Assembly: GCA_021201825.1 (NCBI GenBank)
Contig: JAJQED010000016.1
Location: 1-64,000 of the forward strand
Direction: 5' to 3'
Origin: Alistipes sp.
GTDB lineage: Bacteria > Bacteroidota > Bacteroidia > Bacteroidales > Rikenellaceae
DNA: 64,000 nt
Position 1 is the first letter of the stretch; each line of letters opens with the position of its first letter. The translations under genes were made by a program, and so were the position numbers. A model generated the notes under the pieces. It was not told the origin of the DNA and searched no databases. It saw only the letters and a list, made by a program, of their open reading frames with translations. Below are positions 10,835 to 19,794 of the stretch, in pieces.

Positions 10835-10852
10835 GATGCAAAAAAGATTGTT

Positions 10853-12619
10853 ATGGACTTAAGAAAATTAGCGATATACTTTGCCGCCGTCACCCTGCTT
10901 TACGCCTGTGACGACGTATTGGAAGTCAAGAAGACCAACGAGATCGAGGAAGACACCCTGTGGACCATCCCCGATATGGCCGAGGGAGTACTCGTACATA
11001 CCTATACCGTAATGCCAAACCGTGCGGACAGCTACGACGGAAATTTCCTCGATGCCGCGACGGACAATGCCGTAACGGGAATACTGGGTTCGTCGGTTTC
11101 CCGGTTGGGTGCCGGGGACATATCCCCGACGAACAACCCGCTGGATGTCTGGAGCGAATGTTACACCCAGCTCCAGTACATTAACCTTTTCCTGGAAAAC
11201 GGGTTGTCAGACCATTTAAAGTATTCCGAGAAAGAGGATGAAAACGAAGCGTACATTGAGAATCTCAAGGCCGAAGCGCAGTATTTGCGGGCCTGGTGGT
11301 CATTCCGGTTGCTGCAACATTACGGCGGGCGTACGGACGACGGTGAAGTTCTGGGTTACCCGATCGTAAGTGCATTCGTAACTCCGGAAATGGCCGGCCA
11401 GTTAAAGAATATCTACCGGGATACATACGAGGACTGTATCGCTCATATTATTGCTGATTGCGATTCTGCAAGTTTGGTTTTACCTGAAGTAGAAACCGGT
11501 CCGAGGATCGGTCGCGCAACCAAGACCCAGGCGGAATTCCTGAAAGCCCGTGCTTTGCTTTATGCCGCCAGCCCGGCTTTCCAGCCCTCTTCGGTCATAC
11601 GGATCAACGATATGGGTGACTATACGGTGCTGGATCAGTCCGTCATACAGGCCAAATGGGAGGAAGCGGCGCAGCAAGCCTATGAAGTGATGAACCTGAG
11701 CCAGTTCGGGAGTTTCTATGCTCTTAAGAATTCGGACCTGGCGGACGCGTCGGCGACTACCCCGTCGGAGTTCGTCATGCGGTTTTACTTTGAGGCCAAC
11801 GGTATGGAGGAACGCCACTTCCCGCCTTACTATTACGGCCAGGCGCGTACACAACCCAGCCAGAACCTGGTGGATGCATATCCGTTGAAATCGACCGGTT
11901 ATCCTATCGGCCATCCCTCGGTCGTATACGATCCGCAGGATCCGTATGCGGACCGTGACGACCGGTTCGAATTGACCTATTATTACCAGGGTAAGACTTT
12001 CGCCACGGACGACGGCACGATCGACGTTATTTACGGTCATAAGGATTCCGAAAGTTTCGAGTCGGCAGGTTACAGCGGTTCGCGTACCGGATATTACATA
12101 GCCAAATTTATGTCCAAACTGGACAATATGCTCTATCCGATGGAAAAACAGACCTCCATCCATTATTACGCACCCATGCGCAAGGCGGAAATCTTCCTTT
12201 CTTTTGCCGAGGCTTCGAACGAGGCGTGGGGTCCGACAGGGTATGGGCCGGGGATGACAGTATCGGCTTATGATATCATCAAGGAGATACGCCAAAAATC
12301 CGGAGGTATAGTTACCGACCTCTATATCGACGAGATAGCCGGGGATAAGGATGCGTTCCGGGAGTTGATCCAGAACGAACGCCGCCTGGAACTGGCTTTC
12401 GAGAATCACCGGTTCTGGGATATGCGCCGCTGGCTGATGAAGTTGGACGTGGAAGTTACCGGGATCGAGGTCGATAAGGATGCATCCGGCAACCTTACCT
12501 ATACCCCGAAAAACGTCGAGAAACGGGAACTGGGCGATATAAAGTATTACTATATGCCGCTGCCGAACTCGGAAATACTCAAAAGCCCGGGTACGATGGT
12601 AAACAATATGGGATATTAA
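10853..12619 (+). CDS. SusD-like surface lipoprotein (pair 2)
   Basis: A 588-residue SusD/RagB-family lipoprotein with lipobox LLYAC (Cys19). Family landmarks are AEAQYLRAWWSFRLLQHYGG in the N-terminal helical part and ERRLELAFENHRFWDMRRW near the C-terminus. It partners the SusC 2 receptor directly upstream. A DUF1735 lipoprotein begins 13 bases later, the usual order for an accessory surface-binding protein. Ligand not predictable from sequence. Confidence 0.94.
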   Translation: MDLRKLAIYFAAVTLLYACDDVLEVKKTNEIEEDTLWTIPDMAEGVLVHTYTVMPNRADSYDGNFLDAATDNAVTGILGSSVSRLGAGDISPTNNPLDVWSECYTQLQYINLFLENGLSDHLKYSEKEDENEAYIENLKAEAQYLRAWWSFRLLQHYGGRTDDGEVLGYPIVSAFVTPEMAGQLKNIYRDTYEDCIAHIIADCDSASLVLPEVETGPRIGRATKTQAEFLKARALLYAASPAFQPSSVIRINDMGDYTVLDQSVIQAKWEEAAQQAYEVMNLSQFGSFYALKNSDLADASATTPSEFVMRFYFEANGMEERHFPPYYYGQARTQPSQNLVDAYPLKSTGYPIGHPSVVYDPQDPYADRDDRFELTYYYQGKTFATDDGTIDVIYGHKDSESFESAGYSGSRTGYYIAKFMSKLDNMLYPMEKQTSIHYYAPMRKAEIFLSFAEASNEAWGPTGYGPGMTVSAYDIIKEIRQKSGGIVTDLYIDEIAGDKDAFRELIQNERRLELAFENHRFWDMRRWLMKLDVEVTGIEVDKDASGNLTYTPKNVEKRELGDIKYYYMPLPNSEILKSPGTMVNNMGY

Positions 12620-12632
12620 AATTTGTAACTTT

Positions 12633-13538
12633 ATGAAAACGATAATAAAACTTCTACTGGTTGCCGTGGTGCCCGTGCTTTTTAATGCGTGCTATGACGA
12701 CTATATCGGCGATTACGACGACCCGTCGGTATGCTTTGCGGTGGCCCAGCCATTACGGACGGTCATCGCGAGCCGGGATATGACCATAAGCGTCGGGGTC
12801 TCCATCGGCGGTAAGCGCGAAGTGGACATGAACGATTGGGCGACTTTCGTTATCGACCCCTCGATAATGTCCGACCCGTCCAGGCTCATGCCCGAGAGCC
12901 ATTATGTACTGGCCAGTCCGGATACGTTTACCGTTAAACGGTCCAATATGCCGGTGGCCGATGTGGAGATCAGTTTCACGGACGCTTTTTATGCCGACCC
13001 GCTGTGTGTGGAGAATTATTATATCCTCCCTTTTACCATAGTGGACAATTCGGTCGGAGATGTAACGGAGGGTATGGAGAGTACCCAGGTGATGATTAAG
13101 TATGTCAGCACTTATAGCGGTACTTATTATTACCGGGGAACCAGCACTAAGCTGGATGCAGCCGGGAACCTTACGGACGACGTTGAGGCATACGGCAGCA
13201 GTATCCTGATTAACTGCCCGACCCGTATCTTCGAGACCATTTCACCTGACGTGGTAGTCCGTCGCGGTATCGCCAATAAGGGTAACGACGCCCAAAACAG
13301 GGTGCAGTTGACGGTTGTCGAAGATAACGATTCTCCTACCGGATACAGTGTTGTTACAGATACGGCTCCGGGAAGTACCCTTGTCATTAGCGGAGGCGGT
13401 ACCTGGGATCCGGACGGCGAGTATGCCAAGTTCGAGCTGGAATATACCTACAACGACGGAGCTGATTCCTATTACGTTGTCGAGGAACTTATTCGCCGCC
13501 AGGACCCGTTGGAAGACCTGCGGGTAGAGACCTGGTAG
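12633..13538 (+). CDS. DUF1735-domain surface lipoprotein, probable accessory glycan-binding protein
   Basis: A 301-residue lipoprotein with lipobox LFNAC (Cys20). The first half resembles the BT_3987-type DUF1735 beta-sandwich (CFAVAQPLRTVIASRD, FVIDPS, YYILPFTIVD). The second half is a further beta-rich module starting near YSGTYYYRG. Such proteins follow SusD in many Bacteroidota loci and are thought to bind glycan at the surface. It is the last gene of the locus before a strong terminator, and the convergent HTCS regulator lies just beyond. Confidence 0.8.
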   Translation: MKTIIKLLLVAVVPVLFNACYDDYIGDYDDPSVCFAVAQPLRTVIASRDMTISVGVSIGGKREVDMNDWATFVIDPSIMSDPSRLMPESHYVLASPDTFTVKRSNMPVADVEISFTDAFYADPLCVENYYILPFTIVDNSVGDVTEGMESTQVMIKYVSTYSGTYYYRGTSTKLDAAGNLTDDVEAYGSSILINCPTRIFETISPDVVVRRGIANKGNDAQNRVQLTVVEDNDSPTGYSVVTDTAPGSTLVISGGGTWDPDGEYAKFELEYTYNDGADSYYVVEELIRRQDPLEDLRVETW

Positions 13539-13631
13539 GGATCAGGTTTAGTTTGTCAGCGGCCGAACAGGGAGCGGGAAGCCGGCAGGGATGCCGGCCA
13601 GACCCTCCCGGTCCCCGGCCGGCCGCAATTC

Positions 13632-13675
13632 AAAGGGCGTCCCCGCTTCCGGGAACGCCCTTTCTATTTGCATTT
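13632..13675. terminator. terminator between the PUL operon and the HTCS gene
   Basis: A 9-bp perfect stem (AAAGGGCGT at 13632-13640, ACGCCCTTT at 13655-13663) with a 14-base loop that can add further C-G pairs, followed by a T-rich stretch. It lies between two convergent stop codons and can end both transcripts. Confidence 0.8.
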
Positions 13676-13684
13676 AGCCTTATG

Positions 13685-16600
13685 CTATTCGGATACGGAG
13701 TATTGTGCTGCGTATTGGGTCGGGGTCATCCCGAAATGTTCCCGGAAACATTTGGAGAAGTAGGAGTTGGAATTGAACCCGGCCTCGACGAATACCTGGC
13801 TGATGCGGATATCGGGTTTGGTGAGCAGTTCCGCCGCATAGCGCAGTCGGCATCCCTTGAGGTATTCATTCGGGGAAACCCCGAACAGGGCCTTGATCTT
13901 CCTGTAAAAATTGGACCGGCTCATGAACATTACGCTCGCCAGGTCGTCGATATAGAAATTCTCGTCCTGGATACGGGCGGCGATCTCCCGGTTCAGCTTC
14001 TCGATAAATTCGGCATCCTTATTCCCTGAAGACGGCTTGCGGACGATTGCCGGGAACGGCGATGTGCGGTAATGGTCGTGCAGGCGTTTGCGGTTGCCCA
14101 GCAGGTTATCGATCTGTTTGGTAAGGTGGCGCAGGGAGAACGGTTTGGTAATATAGGCGTCAGCCCCGTATTCCAGGCCTTTGATCTGGTCGTCGATGCC
14201 GGCCTTGGCCGTGAGGGAGATGACCGGGATATGGCAATACCGGATATCCTCTTTTATTCGGCGGCACAATTCGTATCCATCCATTTGGGGCATCATCAGA
14301 TCGCTCACCACGATGTCTATCTCCTCCTTGTCCAGGATCGACAGGGCTTCGATCCCGTTGGAGGCGGTGTGGACACGGTATAAGGAGGCTACAGACCCGG
14401 CGATAAGGTTCATCAGTTCCACATTATCTTCTACGATAAGCAGGGTTATCCCGGAAAAGAGGATTTCTATATTTTCGGGCGAAGCGGGTTCCTGTTCTAT
14501 GTGCGGTGTGGCGGTGGGGAGTTGTGCCGGACCTTCTGCGGTTTGGGGAACTATCGGGCCGGCATCCATCGATCCGGATAGACTTTCGGGTATTTCTGCC
14601 TTATCTTTTACGGACCGGGTATTTATATTCACTATAAACCTGGCCCCCGACAGTTCGGACCGCTCTACACGGATACTGCCGCCGTGCAGCTGTGTCAGCC
14701 TTTTGGCGAGCGAAAGGCCGAGGCCCGTACCGGCGGCGCTTCCCTCCGATTGATAGAAAGTATCGAAGATCTTCGAACTTTCATGGCTTTCGACTCCCGG
14801 GCCGTCGTCTTCCACTGTAAGTGTGAACCCGGCCTCTTCCCCAGCAGCGCTTATAACTACCCTGGTGCGGGCATATTTCCCCGCGTTAGAAAGAAGGTTG
14901 GTCAGCACTTTGGATAGGGCCGATTCGTCGAACGGATGTTCCCAATGGGTGCCGGTGAATACCGTCTCGAGGACGATGCCCCGCAACTTCATTGTCGGTT
15001 CGAAATTGGAAGCTACCCCACGCACGAGGTCCCGGATGTCGAGGGGCGACGGGCAGATGGTGAAACCGTTCTCCTCGCTCTTGCGGAAATCCAGTATCTC
15101 GTTCACAAGGTTCAGCAGGTCCGTGGTGTTACGGTCGATTATATCGAGGTAATCCCGTGTTTGGGGTTTGCCGTCCCCGGAATTTATGATATGCTCCACC
15201 GGCAGTTTGATCAAGGACAGCGGTGTCCTGATCTCATGTGCGAGGTTGGTGAAAAGTTCGATCTTCGATTTGTAGGCCATCTGTTCCTGCCGGGTTTTGA
15301 ATTCCCTCATTTTGCGCTGCTGCCTTTGGCGGGCATACCGGTAGGATGCCCACGCCGCTCCAAAGAACATAAGGATATAGATCAGTACGGCGGTTGCGCT
15401 CCGGTAGAACGGCGGGAATACCCTCACAGGCATTACTGCATGGTGGCTGTTCCATATCCCGTCGTTATTGGAACCCCGGACAAAGAACCGGTATTTGCCG
15501 GCCGGTAAGTTCTCGTAGGTGGCCCGGTTGCGGTTGCCGGCATCGAGCCAGTCCGTGTCCCATCCGTCCAGCTTGTACTGGTAGCGGTTCTTGAGCGGCA
15601 GTTGGTAGCTCAATGCCGCGAAACCGAAAGTGATGGAATGTTCCCGGCTGCCGAGTTTTATGGGGGTAGTCCTGGAGGGTTTATTACCGAAAGAATAGGT
15701 GCCCGGTCCCGAAGTATCTACCAGCTGGGTGTCTATCTCGACAGAGGTTATGTACACTCCGGGAATATAATTATTGTTATAGAAACTCCCCGGCAGGAAC
15801 GAGTTGAAACCGTTGATGCCGCCGAAGAACATCCGCCCGTCCATCCGGCGGAACGAGGCCCGGGCATTGAACTGGGTGCTCTGGAGTCCGTCCAGCCGGG
15901 TAAAAGTATTGATGATCCTCTCCCGGGTAACGTCCACGCAGATCAGTCCGGTATTGGTCGCCAGCCAGAGTATGCCGGGCTTCTCATGCTCGATACTGTA
16001 AACGGTCTTGCCCGCCAGTTCGCGGTTATGCGTATCGAATCCCACAATCCTGTCGTCGGAGTAGTCCAGGCGGCAGATCCCGGAAACGGTACCTATCCAG
16101 ATAACCCCGTCCTCGTCCTCCGAAATACATATCACGTGATTGCTCGGCAAGCGTCCGTCTATCTGCGGGAAATAACGCCACGTATCCTCGGCCGGGTTGT
16201 ATCGTTCGATCCCGAGCCCGTAGGTGGTGAACCAGAGGTTGCCCTGCCGGTCCTCGAGGATATCGGACACGGGACTGTGATTGCCGAACCGGGGATGCCG
16301 CTCGAAATATTGCTTCTGCGGATCGTATACCGACAGGCCCCATGGAGTACCGGCATAGACGAACCCTCGGGAATCCCGGTAAAGTTTATTTACGGTATTG
16401 TCGGAAATGGTGTTTATATCGTCCCGGCTGTGGACGAACCGGCGGATATTGCCGGTTTGGATGTCGAAGACATAGATGCCGTGGTTCTCCGTGCCGATCC
16501 AAAGGCTACCGTTTTCGAACATCAGGGTCCGCACGGCGCTCTCGATCTGCTGGGTGGCCGGATGCTTGGTCACATGGTGGGTATCCGGGTCGATGTAGAC

Positions 16601-17701
16601 CAACCCGTCGTCTTCGGTGCCGATCCACAACAGACCGCCGCCGTAACAAAAAGCGTTGACCATCTTAGCGCCCCTGACGGTCTTGCGGTCGATGACGTAT
16701 GAGTCGAAAACCTTGAGTTCGCGGGGAACGTAATCTACGCCGTTATAGCGCGTCGCTATCCATAAACCTCCTTCGCGGTCCCGGTAAATGGTGTTCACCG
16801 TCCGATCGTACTGCTCCCCGGTAGACTTGTCGATGACGGTTTCGACCCGACCGCTTCCCCGGTCCACCGTGATAAGCGTATTGGGGCCGCCGGCCAACAG
16901 CTGGCGGTCGGAATACTGGAATATATAACTCAGCCGGACCGACTCCGGAAGCACCGCCCGGGGGGAACTCCACTCCCCGTCGGGCAGCCGGGCGGTATAG
17001 AACATCCCCCCGAGGGCGGTCGTATACCAGATACTGTCGCGTACGGGATGGATGGCGGTAATGCCGTGTATGTAATCCGTGCCGGCGGGCCCGTGGTTAT
17101 ACAGTGTTACTCTCTTGCCGTGCCGGTCCAGTTGGGCCATGGCACCCAGCTCTCCGCCGACCCACATTGCGCCGTCGTCCGTGGGGCTGATCGAGCGTAC
17201 CAACGAAACGGTACTGTTCTGGACCAGGGCGGCATTTGCCGGATCGTACAGGAAGACCCCCTGTCCGTCCGTGCCGATCCATATTTTACCGTCCCGTCCC
17301 GTGATAACGTTCACCGGAGTGCTGATCAGTACGTTGCCGCCGGTGCGAACCGTGAACCGGGAAAACTCCCCCGTGGACGGGTCGTACCGGTAGAGCCCGC
17401 GGGAGGTACCGGTCCACAAAATGCCCTCTTTATCCTCGTAGAGCGACAATATAGAATTGCTTCCTATGGATGCCGGATTTGCCGGATCGTGTTTGAAAAC
17501 CAGGAATTCCCGGCCGTCGAAGCGGTTCAGCCCGTCGGGGGTGCCCAACCATATAAAGCCGTACCGGTCCTGGATTATACACCGTACATGGTTATGCGAC
17601 AATCCGCTGTCCACGTTGTAATTGACAAAGGTCATCGGCATGGACCAAAGGCGCGGGACAGAGAGGATAAAAAGCAGTATGGAGAAAAGGGTATGCCGCA
17701 T
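13685..17701 (-). CDS. hybrid two-component system regulator (HTCS)
   Basis: A 1338-residue one-piece sensor and transcription factor. A signal peptide is followed by a large periplasmic sensor of Reg_prop beta-propeller repeats (recurrent GxxWIGTxxGL-type motifs, about 25-660) and a Y_Y_Y domain (about 690-765). A transmembrane helix lies near 768-787. The kinase has an H-box NLAHEIRTPLSLI (His near 821) and ATP-binding boxes NLLSNAGKYA, DDGPGV and GTGLGLSLAK. A receiver follows with phospho-acceptor in VVSDLMMPQMDG (Asp near 1134), then an AraC-type helix-turn-helix at the C-terminus. HTCS proteins bind a breakdown product in the periplasm and switch on the adjacent SusC/SusD locus, so this is the probable regulator of the operon it converges on. 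Confidence 0.95.
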   Translation of the reverse strand: MRHTLFSILLFILSVPRLWSMPMTFVNYNVDSGLSHNHVRCIIQDRYGFIWLGTPDGLNRFDGREFLVFKHDPANPASIGSNSILSLYEDKEGILWTGTSRGLYRYDPSTGEFSRFTVRTGGNVLISTPVNVITGRDGKIWIGTDGQGVFLYDPANAALVQNSTVSLVRSISPTDDGAMWVGGELGAMAQLDRHGKRVTLYNHGPAGTDYIHGITAIHPVRDSIWYTTALGGMFYTARLPDGEWSSPRAVLPESVRLSYIFQYSDRQLLAGGPNTLITVDRGSGRVETVIDKSTGEQYDRTVNTIYRDREGGLWIATRYNGVDYVPRELKVFDSYVIDRKTVRGAKMVNAFCYGGGLLWIGTEDDGLVYIDPDTHHVTKHPATQQIESAVRTLMFENGSLWIGTENHGIYVFDIQTGNIRRFVHSRDDINTISDNTVNKLYRDSRGFVYAGTPWGLSVYDPQKQYFERHPRFGNHSPVSDILEDRQGNLWFTTYGLGIERYNPAEDTWRYFPQIDGRLPSNHVICISEDEDGVIWIGTVSGICRLDYSDDRIVGFDTHNRELAGKTVYSIEHEKPGILWLATNTGLICVDVTRERIINTFTRLDGLQSTQFNARASFRRMDGRMFFGGINGFNSFLPGSFYNNNYIPGVYITSVEIDTQLVDTSGPGTYSFGNKPSRTTPIKLGSREHSITFGFAALSYQLPLKNRYQYKLDGWDTDWLDAGNRNRATYENLPAGKYRFFVRGSNNDGIWNSHHAVMPVRVFPPFYRSATAVLIYILMFFGAAWASYRYARQRQQRKMREFKTRQEQMAYKSKIELFTNLAHEIRTPLSLIKLPVEHIINSGDGKPQTRDYLDIIDRNTTDLLNLVNEILDFRKSEENGFTICPSPLDIRDLVRGVASNFEPTMKLRGIVLETVFTGTHWEHPFDESALSKVLTNLLSNAGKYARTRVVISAAGEEAGFTLTVEDDGPGVESHESSKIFDTFYQSEGSAAGTGLGLSLAKRLTQLHGGSIRVERSELSGARFIVNINTRSVKDKAEIPESLSGSMDAGPIVPQTAEGPAQLPTATPHIEQEPASPENIEILFSGITLLIVEDNVELMNLIAGSVASLYRVHTASNGIEALSILDKEEIDIVVSDLMMPQMDGYELCRRIKEDIRYCHIPVISLTAKAGIDDQIKGLEYGADAYITKPFSLRHLTKQIDNLLGNRKRLHDHYRTSPFPAIVRKPSSGNKDAEFIEKLNREIAARIQDENFYIDDLASVMFMSRSNFYRKIKALFGVSPNEYLKGCRLRYAAELLTKPDIRISQVFVEAGFNSNSYFSKCFREHFGMTPTQYAAQYSVSE

Positions 17702-17836
17702 TAGATAAGTTTGGATTGTGTAAAATTAACAATTTCCAAAGATTAACCCCGGTTTTGCCCCTTAAAAACTACCGTCCGGGCAGCAAGCATCCACTTCGGG
17801 ACCTTTTCCCGGACCACCGGGCGGGAAGATTTTACT

Positions 17837-17869
17837 GGTGATTATGACGTAATTGACCTCCGGTGATTA
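17837..17869. repeat. direct repeat upstream of the HTCS and esterase genes, possible operator
   Basis: The octamer GGTGATTA occurs at 17837-17844 and again at 17862-17869, 25 bases start to start. TTTTAC lies next to each copy, before the first and after the second. It sits in the 225-base region between the divergent HTCS and esterase genes. AraC-type regulators often bind direct repeats, so an operator is possible but unproven. Confidence 0.3.
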
Positions 17870-17926
17870 ATTTTACATCCGGGCCGGATTTTTGCTCCGG
17901 ACCGTACTGAATAAAAAATACGGAAT

Positions 17927-18880
17927 ATGGAACTTAAACGGACGATTTTAACCGCCGCCCTTGCATTTTTAACCGTCTGGGGCGTATCCGGGCAGGGCAG
18001 GGTGACCAAACAGACCGAAAGCTTCTCCATCAAGGACGAGCAGGAGCTCGAACTGGACCTTTATTATGAGGATTTAGGGGAACAACAGCCCTGCGTGCTG
18101 TTCATGTTCGGGGGCGCGTTTGCCCGCGGCACCCGGGACCGGGAGGATTATATCCCCTATTTCGAGTACCTGGTCGAGCAGGGTTATAAGGTCGTGTCGA
18201 TAGATTACAGGCTCGGATTGAAAAATATTACGGACGTCGAAGAACTCAGCGATGACCTTGCCGCACGGATGCTGGTGCAGGCCATACAAATGGCTGTGGA
18301 CGACCTGTTGAATGCTACCGGTTATATACTAGACAGGGCAGCACAGTGGGGGATCGATACCGGGAAGATCGTGCTCAACGGGTCCAGCGCCGGGGCCGTG
18401 ACGGTTCTCCAGACGCAGTACGAACTGGCCAACGGTGGCCACCCGGGACGTTTGCCGCAGGGCTTCAGCTATGCCGGGGTCATCTCTTTTGCCGGGGCCA
18501 TCCTGACCGTGGACGGCCGTTTCGACTATGGGGCCCGACCGGCCCCCATGCTGTTGATGCACGGCGACGCCGACCGCCAGGTGCCCTACAATGTCCTGAG
18601 GCTCGATAATATAGGGTTCTACGGCTCCAAATATATCTCGGAATACCTTACCCGTACCGGCGTGCACCATAGTTTCTATTCGTTCCTGAACTACGGCCAC
18701 GAAGTGGCCAGCCTCCCGATACGGGAGTGCTGGGACGAGGTGAATTCTTTCCTGAACCACCATATCCTTAAAAACCAGCCGGTATCGACATATACGGTGG
18801 TGGCCAGCGACGACAAACCGGAGGTGCCCAATAAGGATTTCACTATCGCGGACTTCCTTAACGGCAATTACGGATTATAG
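17927..18880 (+). CDS. secreted alpha/beta-hydrolase (esterase/carboxylesterase)
   Basis: A 317-residue alpha/beta-hydrolase with a signal peptide ending near GVSGQ. An oxyanion region reads FMFGGAFARG. The nucleophile elbow is GSSAG, a GxSxG form. The likely acid is in MHGDADRQVP and the histidine in NYGHEVA. It resembles the esterase/lipase group that deacylates sugars or small esters. It diverges from the HTCS gene, so it could be a satellite enzyme of that locus, for example removing acyl groups from imported glycans. That role is inferred from position only. Confidence 0.8.
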   Translation: MELKRTILTAALAFLTVWGVSGQGRVTKQTESFSIKDEQELELDLYYEDLGEQQPCVLFMFGGAFARGTRDREDYIPYFEYLVEQGYKVVSIDYRLGLKNITDVEELSDDLAARMLVQAIQMAVDDLLNATGYILDRAAQWGIDTGKIVLNGSSAGAVTVLQTQYELANGGHPGRLPQGFSYAGVISFAGAILTVDGRFDYGARPAPMLLMHGDADRQVPYNVLRLDNIGFYGSKYISEYLTRTGVHHSFYSFLNYGHEVASLPIRECWDEVNSFLNHHILKNQPVSTYTVVASDDKPEVPNKDFTIADFLNGNYGL

Positions 18881-18908
18881 AAGCTGGCGGCGGCTCTGCT
18901 ATTTTTTG

Positions 18909-18916
18909 TACCTTTG
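18909..18916 (+). promoter_or_regulatory. -7 promoter element (TACCTTTG) for the cyclotransferase gene
   Basis: An exact match to the Bacteroidota -7 consensus TAnnTTTG, followed by GCGG. No clear TTG lies 19 bases upstream. If used, transcription starts near 18923. That excludes any start codon at 18914 and favours ATG 18959 for the next gene. Confidence 0.5.
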
Positions 18917-18958
18917 CGGGGAAAAACAGCGTCGGTTATGTCCGCAACGGGTAAAATT

Positions 18959-19771
18959 ATGAAAATCGCCATACTGGTATTGTATGCCGGCCTTTCGGCC
19001 GGTTGTTTCGGCACGTCCGGGAAGAACAATACCGCCGGTACGGGGTCGGACCGTCCGGACGGGGACCGGCAGTTTCCAGTACGATATTCCTACGAGGTGG
19101 TGGCTGTCTTTCCACACGAGGTAACTTCCTATACCCAAGGGCTTTACTGGCATGACGGTTACTTGTGGGAAGGAACCGGGCAATACCGACAGTCGGCACT
19201 CCTGCAGGTGGACCTTGAAACCGGAGAGGCGGTCCGCAGGGTAGACCTCGACCCGGGTTATTTCGGGGAGGGTATCGCGCTTCTGGACGGTAAGATCTAT
19301 CAGCTTACATGGCTCGAGGGAACCGGCCTGGTTTACGACGCCGAAACCCTCCGGCAGGTGGATACGTTCGAATATTCCGGCCAGGGATGGGGGCTTACCA
19401 CCGACGGACGGATGCTATATATGAGCAACGGCTCCCATGAGATCGCGGTCATCGACCCGGCCAATTTCAACCGGAAGCGGACAATGCGCGTATCGCTCGA
19501 CAAACGAAGGCTCTCACAGATCAACGAACTGGAATGGATCGACGGCCGGATATGGGCGAATATCTACGGGGCCGACCAGATAGCGATCATAAACCCCGCC
19601 AACGGGATCGTGGAGGGTATAGTTGACCTGACCGGCATACTTCCCGACGAGGACCGCACGATACGGACCGACGTACTTAACGGCATTGCATACGACGCGG
19701 ACGCCGGCCGAATATTCGTTACGGGGAAAAACTGGCCCAAGCTCTTCGAGATCAGGCTCGTTGAGCGGTAA
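18959..19771 (+). CDS. glutaminyl-peptide cyclotransferase lipoprotein
   Basis: A 270-residue protein of the plant/bacterial five-bladed beta-propeller glutaminyl cyclase family (PF05096). These enzymes convert N-terminal glutamine of exported peptides to pyroglutamate. Family landmarks include [42 protein letters not shown] and the terminal [20 protein letters not shown]. The frame is open further upstream, but ATG 18959 gives a lipoprotein signal with lipobox LSAGC (Cys16) and lies just downstream of a -7 promoter element, so it is preferred. In Bacteroidetes many exported proteins begin with Gln after signal cleavage, which suits this enzyme. metH follows 23 bases later. Confidence 0.9.
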   Translation: MKIAILVLYAGLSAGCFGTSGKNNTAGTGSDRPDGDRQFPVRYSYEVVAVFPHEVTSYTQGLYWHDGYLWEGTGQYRQSALLQVDLETGEAVRRVDLDPGYFGEGIALLDGKIYQLTWLEGTGLVYDAETLRQVDTFEYSGQGWGLTTDGRMLYMSNGSHEIAVIDPANFNRKRTMRVSLDKRRLSQINELEWIDGRIWANIYGADQIAIINPANGIVEGIVDLTGILPDEDRTIRTDVLNGIAYDADAGRIFVTGKNWPKLFEIRLVER

Positions 19772-19794
19772 CCGGGCAATATCATTACTCGATT

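Noticed and set aside
15602-16702. Open frame of 366 codons on the plus strand inside the HTCS gene
   Set aside because: Antisense to a clear Reg_prop sensor; no recognisable domain and no promoter or terminator.
18914-18958. Earlier starts for the glutaminyl cyclotransferase
   Set aside because: The TTG at 18914 lies inside the -7 promoter element, and only ATG 18959 yields a proper lipoprotein signal.
19772-19794. Cobalamin or SAM riboswitch before metH
   Set aside because: Only 23 bases separate the genes, and none of the conserved B12-box or SAM-aptamer blocks appears in the upstream intergenic sequence.
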